The translations under genes and the position numbers were made by a program. This document shows, piece after piece, positions 43,342 to 53,729 of a stretch of 64,000 bases of DNA (position 1 is its first letter; each line of letters opens with the position of its first letter). Source of the stretch: Macrococcus lamae (lineage in GTDB: Bacteria > Bacillota > Bacilli > Staphylococcales > Staphylococcaceae); the NCBI RefSeq assembly GCF_004359545.1, contig NZ_SCWB01000011.1, positions 1 through 64,000 of the forward strand, read 5' to 3'. Below the pieces are notes generated by a model. It saw only the letters and a program-made list of their open reading frames with translations. It had not been told where the DNA came from and ran no database searches.

Positions 43342-43665
43342 ATGCAGCCTTTAAAACGGATTATCTATGGAATCAAGGTCATTACAAAGTCTGACAACAG
43401 CAAAGAAAAAATGTATCAAGTGACATACTATTACTTTGTCCAGGCAGTACTGCCTGACGAGCATGTGACTTTAAATGAGGACATCTATGACAAGATCAGC
43501 TATGCCGACACCGCCATACGCTACTTAGATATTATCAGCTGCGATGATATAGAACCTGGAGACAGTGATTACTATTTATATGAATATCTTTATAAGACGA
43601 AAGACACGAAGCTGTTCCATGTTAAAGATATGGTCGTCTATAAGTTGAATGAAGTATTGTACTAA
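43342..43665 (+). CDS. Hypothetical protein, 107 aa
   Basis: I do not recognise this family. It is acidic and rich in Tyr and Asp, with no membrane helix or cysteine cluster. A predicted beta-rich N-terminus (IIYGIKVITKSDNSKEKMYQVTYYYFVQ) precedes a helical stretch. It has a strong AAGGAGG site, starts 11 bp after ychF, and is probably cotranscribed with it. The position just before the rpsF promoter and the good translation signals suggest a real gene. Confidence 0.75.
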   Translation: MQPLKRIIYGIKVITKSDNSKEKMYQVTYYYFVQAVLPDEHVTLNEDIYDKISYADTAIRYLDIISCDDIEPGDSDYYLYEYLYKTKDTKLFHVKDMVVYKLNEVLY

Positions 43666-43667
43666 TG

Positions 43668-43696
43668 TTGTAATCTGTATTAATCTGTGCTATAAT
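43668..43696 (+). promoter_or_regulatory. Promoter of rpsF-ssb-rpsR
   Basis: TTGTAA (43668-43673) and a perfect TATAAT (43691-43696) are spaced by 17 bp. Confidence 0.8.
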
Positions 43697-43720
43697 TTTC
43701 AATTGTGAGTAATGAAAATT

Positions 43721-43763
43721 ATTCCTTGCTTTACTTAGTAAAGCCGCATAGACCATAAGGAGG
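43721..43763 (+). promoter_or_regulatory. Probable S6:S18 autoregulatory leader
   Basis: A perfect 7-bp stem with 3-nt loop (43728-43734 with 43738-43744) is followed at once by CCG (43744-43746), the feature that mimics the 16S site for S6-S18. Upstream CCTT can pair with the AAGG of the rpsF ribosome site. Regulation is inferred from the known bacterial rpsF leader. Confidence 0.55.
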
Positions 43764-43771
43764 TGTAATAG

Positions 43772-44062
43772 ATGAGAACATACGAAATTATGTACGTTGT
43801 ACGCCCGAACATTGAAGAAGATGCGAAGAAAGCGTTAGTAGAACGTTTCAACGAAATCTTAACTTCAAACGGAGCAGAAATCATCGAAGCAAAAGACTGG
43901 GGTAAACGTCGTTTAGCTTACGATATCAATGACTTCAAAGAAGGCTTCTACCAAATCGTACGCGTTAACTCAACAGACCAGGCAACGAACGAATTCGATC
44001 GTTTAGCTAAGATCAATGACGATATCATTCGTCATATTATCGTTCGCGAAGAAGAAAAATAA
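43772..44062 (+). CDS. rpsF: 30S ribosomal protein S6
   Basis: S6 pairs with S18 on the platform of the 30S subunit. The 96 residues show the S6 start [12 protein letters not shown] and the motif [33 protein letters not shown] stands 7 nt before the ATG. First gene of the rpsF-ssb-rpsR operon. Confidence 0.98.
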   Translation: MRTYEIMYVVRPNIEEDAKKALVERFNEILTSNGAEIIEAKDWGKRRLAYDINDFKEGFYQIVRVNSTDQATNEFDRLAKINDDIIRHIIVREEEK

Positions 44063-44082
44063 TAACAGGTGGGGGCGATTGC

Positions 44083-44616
44083 ATGCTTAACCGAGTTGTA
44101 TTAGTAGGTCGTTTAACAAAGGATCCAGAATACAGAGTCACACCATCAGGCGTCTCAGTAGCCACATTTACGTTAGCAGTTAATCGTACATTTTCAAATG
44201 CGCAAGGAGAACGCCAGGCAGATTTCTTGAACTGTGTTGTCTTCCGTAAGCAGGCAGAGAATGTTAATAACTTCTTAAGTAAAGGTAGCTTAGCCGGTGT
44301 AGATGGCAGATTGCAATCTCGCAGTTATGATAATCAAGAAGGTCGTAAAGTGTACGTGACTGAAGTCGTCTGTGACTCAGTACAGTTCCTTGAACCAAAA
44401 GGTGCTAACCAGAACCGTCAGAACAATAGTGATGACTATTCAGGCTATGACTCAGGATTCGGTGGACAGACACAAGGTCAGAATTATCAATCTAACAACA
44501 CTAACAACCAAAATCAATCCAATCAGAATAATAATGCATCAGCTGCGCCATCAAACAATCCTTTTGCTAATGCAACAGGACCGATTGATATCAGTGATGA
44601 TGATTTACCGTTCTAA
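44083..44616 (+). CDS. ssb: Single-stranded DNA-binding protein
   Basis: SSB coats single-stranded DNA and recruits repair and replication proteins. The OB fold occupies about 1-105 ([38 protein letters not shown]). A Gln/Asn-rich disordered linker follows, and the protein ends in the interaction tip DISDDDLPF. The length is 177 residues. Its place between rpsF and rpsR is universal in Bacillota. Confidence 0.98.
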   Translation: MLNRVVLVGRLTKDPEYRVTPSGVSVATFTLAVNRTFSNAQGERQADFLNCVVFRKQAENVNNFLSKGSLAGVDGRLQSRSYDNQEGRKVYVTEVVCDSVQFLEPKGANQNRQNNSDDYSGYDSGFGGQTQGQNYQSNNTNNQNQSNQNNNASAAPSNNPFANATGPIDISDDDLPF

Positions 44617-44643
44617 GATATTATTGTAAGGGAGGCAACAATC

Positions 44644-44886
44644 ATGGCAGGTGGACCAAGAAGAGGCGGTCGTCGTCGTAAAAAAGTTTGTTATTTCACA
44701 GCAAACGGTATTACACATATCGACTATAAAGATTCAGAAATGCTTAAAAAATTCATCTCTGAGCGTGGTAAAATTTTACCACGTCGTGTCACAGGAACTT
44801 CAGCTAAATACCAACGTATGTTAACTGTAGCAATCAAACGTGCACGTCATATGGCTTTATTACCATATGTAAAAGAAGAGCAATAA
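44644..44886 (+). CDS. rpsR: 30S ribosomal protein S18
   Basis: Partner of S6 on the 30S platform. The sequence shows [18 protein letters not shown] and the RNA-binding [35 protein letters not shown]. At 80 residues it is complete. The region after rpsR is a known SaPI attachment site in S. aureus. Here the operon terminator follows directly and no insertion is present. Confidence 0.98.
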   Translation: MAGGPRRGGRRRKKVCYFTANGITHIDYKDSEMLKKFISERGKILPRRVTGTSAKYQRMLTVAIKRARHMALLPYVKEEQ

Positions 44887-44891
44887 GATAT

Positions 44892-44928
44892 AAGACCTTG
44901 CTGACTTTTGTCGGCAAGGTCTTTTTAC
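44892..44928 (+). terminator. Terminator of rpsF-ssb-rpsR
   Basis: A 14-bp stem with one G-T pair (44892-44905 with 44910-44923) is followed by T5. It lies just before the convergent GNAT gene end. Confidence 0.9.
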
Positions 44929-45509
44929 ATTGTGCTGATATAATCCTGCAGCTTAGTCAGAGAAATGCCATTTGCCTCGTGATATTTGGCCGTATAGATC
45001 TGAGTGATTGCCAGGAATCTTTGCCTGCTGTCTTTAATCGTCTTTACAAAAAGGTTCATTGGTACTGGCTGGTCATCACGGAGACCAGGCTGCATATAGT
45101 AAATAGGGTATTTGTGATAATCGAACTTTTTATAGAACGGTTCTAGCGGACTATTACGATTCTCATCCTGTTCACATTCAAGCATAATAGACTCAAGATC
45201 CGTGTCGATGCTGGACATCCGTTCTTCAGCATAATTCATAAGCTTAGCAGCAATGTTACGTCCTCTATAATCAGGATGGACGACTAAATAGATGATAAAT
45301 CCGATGTGATACTGTTTCTCCAGATGGAATGTAATAAATCCTACAAGTTTATCAGCAATAACCATACCAACAAAATGATACCGTTCATCTGACAGACTCA
45401 TACTGTTAAGAAATACTTGTTCTGGTTCTCTAATATTAATAGGGAACGTTTCTCCGTATAATGCCATTGCTTCATCGAAGAAAGTCGATTTTGTAATATT
45501 AACAAACAT
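44925..45509 (-). CDS. GNAT-family N-acetyltransferase
   Basis: The acetyl-CoA-binding motif A is clear in FIIYLVVHPDYRGRNIAAKLMNYAEE near residue 85, and the N-terminal strand pattern and MVIADKLVGFITFHLEKQY fit the fold. The 194-residue length is usual. The substrate is unknown, and sequence alone gives no sign of antibiotic-acetyltransferase type. Its stop lies inside the T-run of the rpsR terminator. About 200 bp of AT-rich DNA separates it from the next gene. Confidence 0.85.
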   Translation of the reverse strand: MFVNITKSTFFDEAMALYGETFPINIREPEQVFLNSMSLSDERYHFVGMVIADKLVGFITFHLEKQYHIGFIIYLVVHPDYRGRNIAAKLMNYAEERMSSIDTDLESIMLECEQDENRNSPLEPFYKKFDYHKYPIYYMQPGLRDDQPVPMNLFVKTIKDSRQRFLAITQIYTAKYHEANGISLTKLQDYISTM

Positions 45510-45706
45510 TTTGATTCCCTCTCTATCGATATGATTCTTATTATATCATCAATAAATCTTCGTCTAAAAAATTAATACATAATATAACAAAAAAGTTGAT
45601 TATTGATTTAACATTAAATATAATTTAAATAGTTGTGTAATATTATACATTAACTATCATTATACAACCACATACGCATTTCTAATTAAATCTAACGGAG
45701 GATGAG

Positions 45707-46225
45707 ATGGACGACAGAATGTTAAGGATGATTCTGTTTCAAAATTGTCAGCTGCTTGAAAAACTTGATCCTAATAAGGCTGAACTTTATCAGCAGCAAA
45801 GCAGGATTTTAAAAGAAGGTATTATTTATGAGTATGGAATGATATTCGAAGAATTGCCGAAGGATGACGAATGTATTCCGCACGAGATAAGCGAAGAGGT
45901 AATAGAAATCATTTCTATGTTTTCGCATATTGGAAATTCTATCAAAGCGCAGCAGTTAATTTTACCGTTTTCTCATGTATTTCTTGGTTTTAATCGTAAT
46001 GATGATAATGAATGGCACCATGCCCGTTATACTGAACATTATTTATCTGCCATTATTGATTCAGATGAAAGATTGGATTTAACTTTGTATTACTCGATGA
46101 AGAATAAGCCGAGTTGTCTTTATCATTATCGCCATATGTTAAAGGTCTATTCTCCCTATAAGGAAAAAACTTATCTATCCTTAAATGAGTTATATAATAT
46201 TTTAAATCATTATATTTTAAAATAA
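45707..46225 (+). CDS. YfbU-family protein
   Basis: The 172 residues match the pattern of E. coli YfbU: an N-terminal LRMILFQNCQLLEKLDPNKAELYQQQ, the central VFLGFNRNDDNEWHHARYTEHYL, and the C-terminal MLKVYSPYKEKTYLSLNELYNILNH. YfbU has been linked to cell death in E. coli when overproduced, but its activity is not defined. A strong GGAGGATG site precedes the ATG. The gene is monocistronic, between a GNAT gene and a ZIP transporter, and rather AT-rich, so acquisition is possible. Confidence 0.75.
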   Translation: MDDRMLRMILFQNCQLLEKLDPNKAELYQQQSRILKEGIIYEYGMIFEELPKDDECIPHEISEEVIEIISMFSHIGNSIKAQQLILPFSHVFLGFNRNDDNEWHHARYTEHYLSAIIDSDERLDLTLYYSMKNKPSCLYHYRHMLKVYSPYKEKTYLSLNELYNILNHYILK

Positions 46226-46256
46226 AAAGGAGCTAGGATTAATAATCCTGCTCCTA
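46222..46256 (-). terminator. Terminator overlapping the ZIP gene stop codon
   Basis: Arms AGGAGCAGGATT and AATCCTAGCTCCT pair with one bulge. On the minus strand T5 follows. The ZIP stop (46254-46256) lies in the first arm. It may also serve the convergent YfbU-type gene. Confidence 0.75.
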
Positions 46257-46997
46257 ACCTAAATGATCTAATAATACAGACGTCAATACGCCGAATGCAG
46301 TCACTAGACCGACTACTGCACCGCCATCTTCATACGCTTCTGGCATCATTGTCGCACCGATCATTGTTATAATGCCACCTGCTGCAAAGCTTGAAATAAA
46401 TGCGAGTATTTTCGGATCAGCATGGTCCAGGAAGACATAACCACCTAATGCACTTAACCCTGCAATAACTGTTACCGCAATAAACAACATCAGTACTTTC
46501 TTTTTTGAATTTCCACTTTTAAGCATTCCTGTCGTACTAGATAAACCTTCAGGTATATTGCTAATAAAAATAGCGAGTAGTAACAGAAGACTTACTCCTT
46601 TACCACCGATTAAACTTGCTCCCAGCATAATTGATTCAGGGATTGCATCCATAACGGTTCCAATGAAAATACCAATTCCTGATTCATCGTTATTACTTTC
46701 TTTCTTATTCGGAATTTCAGACCTTTTACGATGTTTGCCGCCTTTACGGGAGATAATAGCTTCCAGCACTGTGAATGTGACAGCACCTGTAAGGAAACCA
46801 ATGATCGTATTCATAATCTCACCTTTAGCAAGTGATTCCTGAAGGAGCTCAAAGGTTGCTGCACCAATCAATACACCAACACCGAATGCCATAATAAATC
46901 CTAATAATTTTTTAGGTATATGAACGACGAGACTGATAAGAGAACCTAATAAAACAGCACCGCCACTAACTAAACCCCAAACTAAAGCCATACCCAT
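46254..46997 (-). CDS. ZIP-family metal transporter
   Basis: A likely divalent-metal (zinc-type) permease. Seven or eight hydrophobic segments are seen, with the metal-site signatures AISNIPEGLSSTTGM near residue 170 and GVGVLIGAATFELLQES near 50. A charged cytoplasmic loop (GGKHRKRSEIPNKKESNNDESG) lies between. The ATG at 46997, 7 nt after GGAGGG, gives 247 residues. The terminator of the upstream gene ends exactly at this ribosome site, leaving no room for a separate promoter. Confidence 0.87.
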   Translation of the reverse strand: MGMALVWGLVSGGAVLLGSLISLVVHIPKKLLGFIMAFGVGVLIGAATFELLQESLAKGEIMNTIIGFLTGAVTFTVLEAIISRKGGKHRKRSEIPNKKESNNDESGIGIFIGTVMDAIPESIMLGASLIGGKGVSLLLLLAIFISNIPEGLSSTTGMLKSGNSKKKVLMLFIAVTVIAGLSALGGYVFLDHADPKILAFISSFAAGGIITMIGATMMPEAYEDGGAVVGLVTAFGVLTSVLLDHLG

Positions 46998-47010
46998 CAA
47001 TTTTCCCTCC

Positions 47011-47040
47011 AAAAAAACCTCGAAGGAACCCTTCGAGGTT
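47011..47040 (-). terminator. Terminator of the YflT/DUF2382 gene, abutting the ZIP ribosome site
   Basis: A perfect 11-bp stem (47016-47026 with 47030-47040) is followed on the minus strand by T5-T7, then immediately by GGAGGG of the ZIP gene. Confidence 0.85.
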
Positions 47041-47060
47041 AGGTAGATTTAATGATTGAA

Positions 47061-48239
47061 TTAACGACGGTCTAAGTCGTTATCGAAGCGGTCACCGTCT
47101 AAACGGTCGTTACCTAAACGATCATTGTCTACATGACGGTTGTTAGTGTCGTCAATGTTAACTTCTTCTTTACGTACTGTTTCAGATACGTGTGCTGTAT
47201 CTTGAACACGGTTTTTCTTGATTACTAATTCTTCAGCGACAACGTTTTCTTTTTCAACGTTGATACGTTCTTCTGTTAATGGGACACGAATTGTATCGTT
47301 ATCTAAACGGTCAAAATCCATATCTCCTTCTACTTTTTCGTCTACACGGCGACGTTCAATTGTAACTTCGTCACGGCTGACTGGTACATCAAATTCTTGA
47401 CGTTCTTCTACAACATCTTTATCAATACGTACTTCACCAGTTTGAACTTGGTCTTTTCCTACCCGGATACGTTCTTCATGTAAGCGGATTTTTTCGTCAT
47501 CTGATAAATCAGTACGGTTTTTAATATCTTCGTCGAACTCATAGTTACGGCGGTCGTTATTTACTCCATCACGGCCTCCTACTAAATTGTTGTCTAAACG
47601 GTCGTTATCTACTCTGTCAAAATCGTTAGTGTTGTTAAATTCGTTTCTCATGTCTACTCGTTCCTCTCTATTATTAAGATTACTTTCTCGGTGGTGCGAT
47701 GAATACTGTGCATCAGTGTCTGATTCGTAACTTGATCGACCACTTAAACCAGTGGTACCATCATCAGGATGATCGTAGCTTTTTTCATTCAGCGTACGTC
47801 CAGTATTGCCTGTACTCAATGTTTCTTGACTCACATATCCACCTGCTACACCATTCGTTGAATTACGATGGCTGGCAGTTGAAGTGCTGTCATAAGCGTT
47901 GTTTGTGCTGGAAGTGTTATAAGTCGCATCATTATCTACATAAAGTAAGATATTGCCGCTTTCAACTTCTCTCACATACTGACTTTGTTCTGCATCTGAT
48001 AAGTTTAACTTTTCAAATACACGATGCTGCGGGTCTTCACCTGTAAATAAGGAAGCCACTTTGTCACCAAATGAACCATCAGCGTTCTTGAATTGGACAT
48101 CTGTATAATCCAATGCTGAACCTTCAAGCTTATTCTTCGAAATTACATGCATGTCGCGTTCTGCAACACCTTGTGATTTCAGGTTGTCAATTCTACTTAA
48201 AAGTGCTTGTTCGCTTGAAAACGATTCAATGTTCCTCAT
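47061..48239 (-). CDS. General-stress protein with YflT and DUF2382 domains
   Basis: The N-terminal 100 residues form the general-stress-17M (YflT) domain (MRNIESFSSEQALLSRIDNLKSQG). After a long Ser/Thr/Asn-rich linker (about 115-225), the DUF2382 (YsnF) domain has repeated blocks such as IRLHEERIRVGKDQVQTGEVRIDKDVVEE and IRVPLTEERINVEKENVVAEELVIKKN. The tail has short acidic repeats VDNDRLGNDRLDGDRFDND, also seen once mid-protein. Such proteins are usually part of SigB stress regulons; their action is unknown. GGGAGG precedes the ATG. Confidence 0.88.
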   Translation of the reverse strand: MRNIESFSSEQALLSRIDNLKSQGVAERDMHVISKNKLEGSALDYTDVQFKNADGSFGDKVASLFTGEDPQHRVFEKLNLSDAEQSQYVREVESGNILLYVDNDATYNTSSTNNAYDSTSTASHRNSTNGVAGGYVSQETLSTGNTGRTLNEKSYDHPDDGTTGLSGRSSYESDTDAQYSSHHRESNLNNREERVDMRNEFNNTNDFDRVDNDRLDNNLVGGRDGVNNDRRNYEFDEDIKNRTDLSDDEKIRLHEERIRVGKDQVQTGEVRIDKDVVEERQEFDVPVSRDEVTIERRRVDEKVEGDMDFDRLDNDTIRVPLTEERINVEKENVVAEELVIKKNRVQDTAHVSETVRKEEVNIDDTNNRHVDNDRLGNDRLDGDRFDNDLDRR

Positions 48240-48441
48240 TTCAACGTTTACCTCCCAATTACTTTTAATGTGATTGTGATGCTCTAAGATGTCGTTGTAA
48301 TTTTCTTGTGATAGTAAAGAAATACCCCTACATTTTAAAAACTAAACACTAAAAACAAAATAATTTGAAATTGTATAAATAAAAAAATATGTTTTTTACT
48401 ATCAAATAATTTATAAGCCCTTATCTAATGCGGATTCCTTA

Positions 48442-48470
48442 TTGATATCCATCACTAACTTTGTTATCAT
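48442..48470 (+). promoter_or_regulatory. Promoter of the xpt riboswitch transcript
   Basis: TTGATA (48442-48447), 17 bp and TATCAT (48465-48470) stand about 27 bp before the aptamer. The region 48240-48441 upstream is AT-rich; I see no gene there. Confidence 0.55.
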
Positions 48471-48496
48471 CATAAGGGTAAAAATAAATTAAAAAT

Positions 48497-48664
48497 ACTC
48501 ATATAATATAAAGGATATGGCTTTAAAGTTTCTACCACGTCGCCGTAAATGACGTGACTATGAGTAATAAAAGATCAGCCCCTGTGCATTCTTATCATTG
48601 GAATAGGATGTATTTGGCTTTCTTTTCTTACTCACCTTTATTCTTTAATATGGTGAGTTTTTTT
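48497..48664 (+). promoter_or_regulatory. Guanine riboswitch of xpt-pbuX-guaBA
   Basis: The aptamer (48497-48565) has P1 ACTCATA/TATGAGT and the conserved ATATGG, GTTTCTACC, CCGTAAA and GACTAT segments. The C in GACTAT marks guanine rather than adenine specificity. The terminator is 48630-48636 with 48652-48658 plus T7. TGAGTAATAAAAGA (48561-48574) can pair with TCTTTTCTTACTCA (48621-48634) with one mismatch. This gives an antiterminator that excludes both P1 and the terminator. Guanine should switch the operon off. Confidence 0.95.
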
Positions 48665-48680
48665 GTTGAGGAGGATTCAA

Positions 48681-49262
48681 TTGGAATTGCTGCAGCAGAA
48701 AGTAAAAGAAGACGGTGTAGTTATTGACGGCTCAATCTTAAAGGTGGATGCATTTTTGAATCATCAGATTGATGCGCGTTTAATGAAAGAAGTCGGCCTG
48801 GAGTTCTACAATCACTTCAAGGAAAAAGAAATTACGAAAGTATTGACGATTGAAGCTTCAGGTATTGCACCGGCTATTATGGCGGCACTTGCATTCGATG
48901 TACCATGCCTGTTTGCCAAGAAAGCAGTGCCATCGACATTGACTGAAGCAGTCCATACGACAGACATTCATTCCTATACAAAAAACAAAACAAGTCATGT
49001 CGTTATTTCACAGAAGTTTCTCACAAAATCCGATAACGTTCTGATTATTGATGATTTCCTTGCTAATGGTGAGGCAGCTCTTGGTCTTTATGATTTAGTC
49101 ACGCAAGCGGGTGCAAATTGCGCAGGTGTCGGTATCGTCATCGAGAAGAGCTTCCAGCAAGGTGCCGGAAGATTAAGGGAAGCAGGACTTGATGTCTTGA
49201 GTCTCTGCCAGATTGCTTCGCTTCAAGATAACAAAGTGACATTAGTAGGAGAAGAATCATGA
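48681..49262 (+). CDS. xpt: Xanthine phosphoribosyltransferase
   Basis: It salvages xanthine to XMP with PRPP. The PRPP-binding motif VLIIDDFLANGEAALGL is near residue 125, and ILTIEASGIAPAIM-type residues near 48 are conserved. The TTG at 48681, 7 nt after AGGAGG, gives 193 residues and the family start MELLQQKVKEDG. An earlier TTG lies inside the terminator T-run. It overlaps pbuX by 4 nt. Confidence 0.97.
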   Translation: MELLQQKVKEDGVVIDGSILKVDAFLNHQIDARLMKEVGLEFYNHFKEKEITKVLTIEASGIAPAIMAALAFDVPCLFAKKAVPSTLTEAVHTTDIHSYTKNKTSHVVISQKFLTKSDNVLIIDDFLANGEAALGLYDLVTQAGANCAGVGIVIEKSFQQGAGRLREAGLDVLSLCQIASLQDNKVTLVGEES

Positions 49263-50527
49263 AAAACTTACTACTCAGTATCCAGCACCTGCTTGCTATG
49301 TATGCCGGGGCGATTATAGTTCCTATTATTGTCGGTGGTGCGCTTCAATTCTCTCCGAAAGAGATCGCTTATTTAGTATCCATTGATATCTTCATGTGCG
49401 GAGTAGCGACATTCCTGCAGGTTTATAAAGGCATCGGTATTGGATTGCCTGTTGTACTGGGATGTACATTTACGGCAGTGACACCGATGATCATGGTAGG
49501 TTCAAAACATGGTATCGATGTATTATATGGTTCGTTATTTGCCTCAGGTATAATTATCGTTCTAATTGCCCCTTTTTTCTCACATTTAGTTAAAATTTTC
49601 CCACCTGTTGTAACAGGCAGTGTCGTGACAATCATTGGAATCACTCTCATGCCGGTAGCGATGAATAACCTGGCAGGTGGACAGGGGTCTAAAGATTACG
49701 GAGATCCACTCAATATCACTCTCGGATTGATTACTTTAGTCATTATCCTTCTCATTCATAGACTATCATCAGGTTTTATCAGATCCATTGCAATATTGCT
49801 CGGACTTGTTATTGGCACTGTCATTGCTGCATTCTTCGGTCTGGTTCATACTGATGCGGTAGTACAATCCAACTGGTTTGAATTGCCCCGCCCGTTTCGT
49901 TTCAGCGGCTTTAAGTTTGAGCTCGGTTCTATTCTGCTGTTTGTCATTGTCGGTATTGTCAGCTTGATTGAATCAACCGGTGTGTACTCAGCGCTCAGCG
50001 AAATTACGAAGACACCGATCAGCCGTAAGGATATTTCTAAAGGTTACAGAGCTGAAGGGATAGCTATTATTCTAGGTTCAATTTTCAATGCCTTTCCTTA
50101 TACCGCTTATTCTCAGAATGTCGGACTCGTTTCATTATCAGGTGTTAAATCGAACAAAGTGATGTACGGTATGGTGGGCTTGCTGCTCATCTGCGGTTCT
50201 ATTCCGAAACTCGGGGCTCTAGCAACCATTATTCCGTCTGCTGTCCTCGGTGGAGCAATGATTGCCATGTTCGGCATGGTAATGGCATATGGCGTTAAGA
50301 TGCTCGGGGCCATCGATTTTACCAAGCAGGATAATCTGCTGATTATAGCGGTGTCTGTCGGTATCGGTCTTGGCATCACGACGGTGCCTGGAGCATTTGC
50401 TAAGTTCGGCGAAGATTTTGCATGGCTGACTCAGAACGGCATTGTTCTTGGAACATTTACAGCGATTATTCTGAATTTATTATTTAATGGTTTAAATAAT
50501 GAACAAACTACAGATTATATGAAATAA
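49259..50527 (+). CDS. pbuX: Xanthine permease
   Basis: An NCS2-family purine permease that feeds Xpt. Twelve or more hydrophobic segments fill 422 residues. The signature AYSQNVGLVSLSGVKSNK is near 290, and the QH motif of the family is in the first helix (SIQHLLAMYAGAIIVPIIVGG). AGGAG precedes the ATG inside xpt. Confidence 0.95.
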   Translation: MKNLLLSIQHLLAMYAGAIIVPIIVGGALQFSPKEIAYLVSIDIFMCGVATFLQVYKGIGIGLPVVLGCTFTAVTPMIMVGSKHGIDVLYGSLFASGIIIVLIAPFFSHLVKIFPPVVTGSVVTIIGITLMPVAMNNLAGGQGSKDYGDPLNITLGLITLVIILLIHRLSSGFIRSIAILLGLVIGTVIAAFFGLVHTDAVVQSNWFELPRPFRFSGFKFELGSILLFVIVGIVSLIESTGVYSALSEITKTPISRKDISKGYRAEGIAIILGSIFNAFPYTAYSQNVGLVSLSGVKSNKVMYGMVGLLLICGSIPKLGALATIIPSAVLGGAMIAMFGMVMAYGVKMLGAIDFTKQDNLLIIAVSVGIGLGITTVPGAFAKFGEDFAWLTQNGIVLGTFTAIILNLLFNGLNNEQTTDYMK

Positions 50528-50563
50528 TGAGTGAATAGAAAAAACGTTTGATTTTAAGAATAA

Positions 50564-52051
<1,488 letters not shown>

Positions 52052-52067
52052 CTAAGGAGATAAACAA

Positions 52068-53609
52068 ATGGAAATGGCATTTGAACAGGAGTTAATCCTG
52101 GTACTCGATTTCGGCAGCCAGTACAACCAGCTAATCACGAGACGTATTCGTGAAATGGGTGTCTACAGTGAGCTACACGACCACGAAATCTCAATCGAAG
52201 ACATCAAGAAGATGAATCCAAAAGGAATCATTCTGTCAGGTGGACCGAACTCAGTGTACGAAGAAGGTTCATTCACAGTAGACCCTGAAATCTTCAACTT
52301 AGGTGTGCCCGTACTCGGTATCTGCTACGGCATGCAGCTGATGACAAAATTACTCGGCGGCTCTGTAGAACGTGCGAACGAACGTGAATACGGTAAAGCG
52401 ATTATTACAGCAGAAACACATTCACTCTTCCATATGCTGCCTGAAGAACAGACCGTATGGATGAGCCATAGCGATAAAGTCATCAATATCCCGGAAGGTT
52501 TCCGTATGATCGCGAACTCACCAAGCTGTAAATATGCAGCGGTTGAGAACGCAGAACGTCAGTTATATGGCGTACAGTTCCATCCGGAAGTCCGTCACTC
52601 TGAATACGGGAACGATCTTCTTCGTAACTTCATCCGTAAAATCTGTCACTGTACAGGTGAATGGACGATGGAGAACTTCATCGATATCGAAGTGGAGAAA
52701 ATCCGTGAGCAGGTCGGCGACAAGAAAGTATTATGTGCCATGAGTGGCGGAGTTGATTCATCAGTCGTAGCGGTTCTTCTGCACAAAGCAATCGGTGATC
52801 AGCTGACATGTATCTTCGTGGATCATGGGTTACTGCGTAAAGGCGAAGGCGACATGGTCATGAAACACTTTGCGGAAGGCTTCAATATCAATATCATCCG
52901 TGTCGACGCGAAAGACCGCTTCATGACTAAACTTGCCGGCGTATCAGACCCGGAGAAAAAACGTAAAATTATTGGTAACGAATTCATCTATGTCTTCGAT
53001 GATGAAGCGTCAAAATTACAAGGTGTCGAATTCCTGGCACAAGGGACGTTATACACAGATATCATCGAATCAGGTACAAAAACTGCACAGACCATTAAAT
53101 CACACCATAACGTCGGTGGATTACCGGAAGACATGCAGTTCAAACTGATTGAACCGATCAACACGCTCTTCAAAGATGAAGTACGTGCGCTCGGAATCGA
53201 ACTCGGCATTCCAGAACACCTCGTATGGCGACAGCCATTCCCAGGCCCAGGTCTTGGCATCAGAGTACTCGGCGAAATCACAGAAGAGAAGCTGGAAATC
53301 GTGCGTGAATCAGATGCAATACTCAGAGAAGTCATTGCGCAGGAAGGCTTAGAACGCGACATCTGGCAATACTTCACCGTCCTCCCAGACATCCGTTCAG
53401 TTGGCGTTATGGGCGACTACAGAACATACGATTATACAGTCGGTGTCCGTGCCGTCACAAGTATCGATGGCATGACCAGTGACTTCGCACGAATCGACTG
53501 GGAAGTGCTGCAGAAAGTCTCAAGCCGAATCGTCAACGAAGTGAATCACGTTAACCGCGTAGTGTATGATATTACGAGTAAGCCACCTAGTACGATAGAG
53601 TGGGAATAG
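52068..53609 (+). CDS. guaA: GMP synthase (glutamine-hydrolysing)
   Basis: It aminates XMP to GMP. The class I amidotransferase domain has GICYGMQLM with the catalytic Cys and the later FHPEVRHSE. The ATP pyrophosphatase motif is [14 protein letters not shown] near residue 230. The dimer domain ends [10 protein letters not shown]. At 513 residues it is intact, so the insertion at its 3' end keeps the reading frame. AAGGAG precedes the ATG. This 3' end is a known target of SaPIbov-type islands. Confidence 0.97.
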   Translation: MEMAFEQELILVLDFGSQYNQLITRRIREMGVYSELHDHEISIEDIKKMNPKGIILSGGPNSVYEEGSFTVDPEIFNLGVPVLGICYGMQLMTKLLGGSVERANEREYGKAIITAETHSLFHMLPEEQTVWMSHSDKVINIPEGFRMIANSPSCKYAAVENAERQLYGVQFHPEVRHSEYGNDLLRNFIRKICHCTGEWTMENFIDIEVEKIREQVGDKKVLCAMSGGVDSSVVAVLLHKAIGDQLTCIFVDHGLLRKGEGDMVMKHFAEGFNINIIRVDAKDRFMTKLAGVSDPEKKRKIIGNEFIYVFDDEASKLQGVEFLAQGTLYTDIIESGTKTAQTIKSHHNVGGLPEDMQFKLIEPINTLFKDEVRALGIELGIPEHLVWRQPFPGPGLGIRVLGEITEEKLEIVRESDAILREVIAQEGLERDIWQYFTVLPDIRSVGVMGDYRTYDYTVGVRAVTSIDGMTSDFARIDWEVLQKVSSRIVNEVNHVNRVVYDITSKPPSTIEWE

Positions 53610-53612
53610 AAT
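53580..53612 (+). other. Likely left attachment site at the guaA 3' end
   Basis: Islands of the SaPIbov class recombine in the last codons of guaA. The core cannot be fixed because the right copy is not in the window. A partial duplicate of the bases around 53580-53609 is expected beyond 64000. Confidence 0.45.
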
Positions 53613-53624
53613 AATGAATTTAAT

Positions 53625-53659
53625 AGACCTTACAGCCACGGCGGTTGTAAGGTCTTTTT
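53625..53659 (+). terminator. Terminator of guaA
   Basis: A 13-bp stem with one G-T pair (53625-53637 with 53643-53655) is followed by T5. It probably lies on the island side of the junction or at it. Confidence 0.85.
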
Positions 53660-53729
53660 GTGTGTTAGGCTATTAAAAAAGTAGCCAAAAAGTAGCGTAG
53701 TGTGAGAAAGTCTAACTATTTTATAGCAT

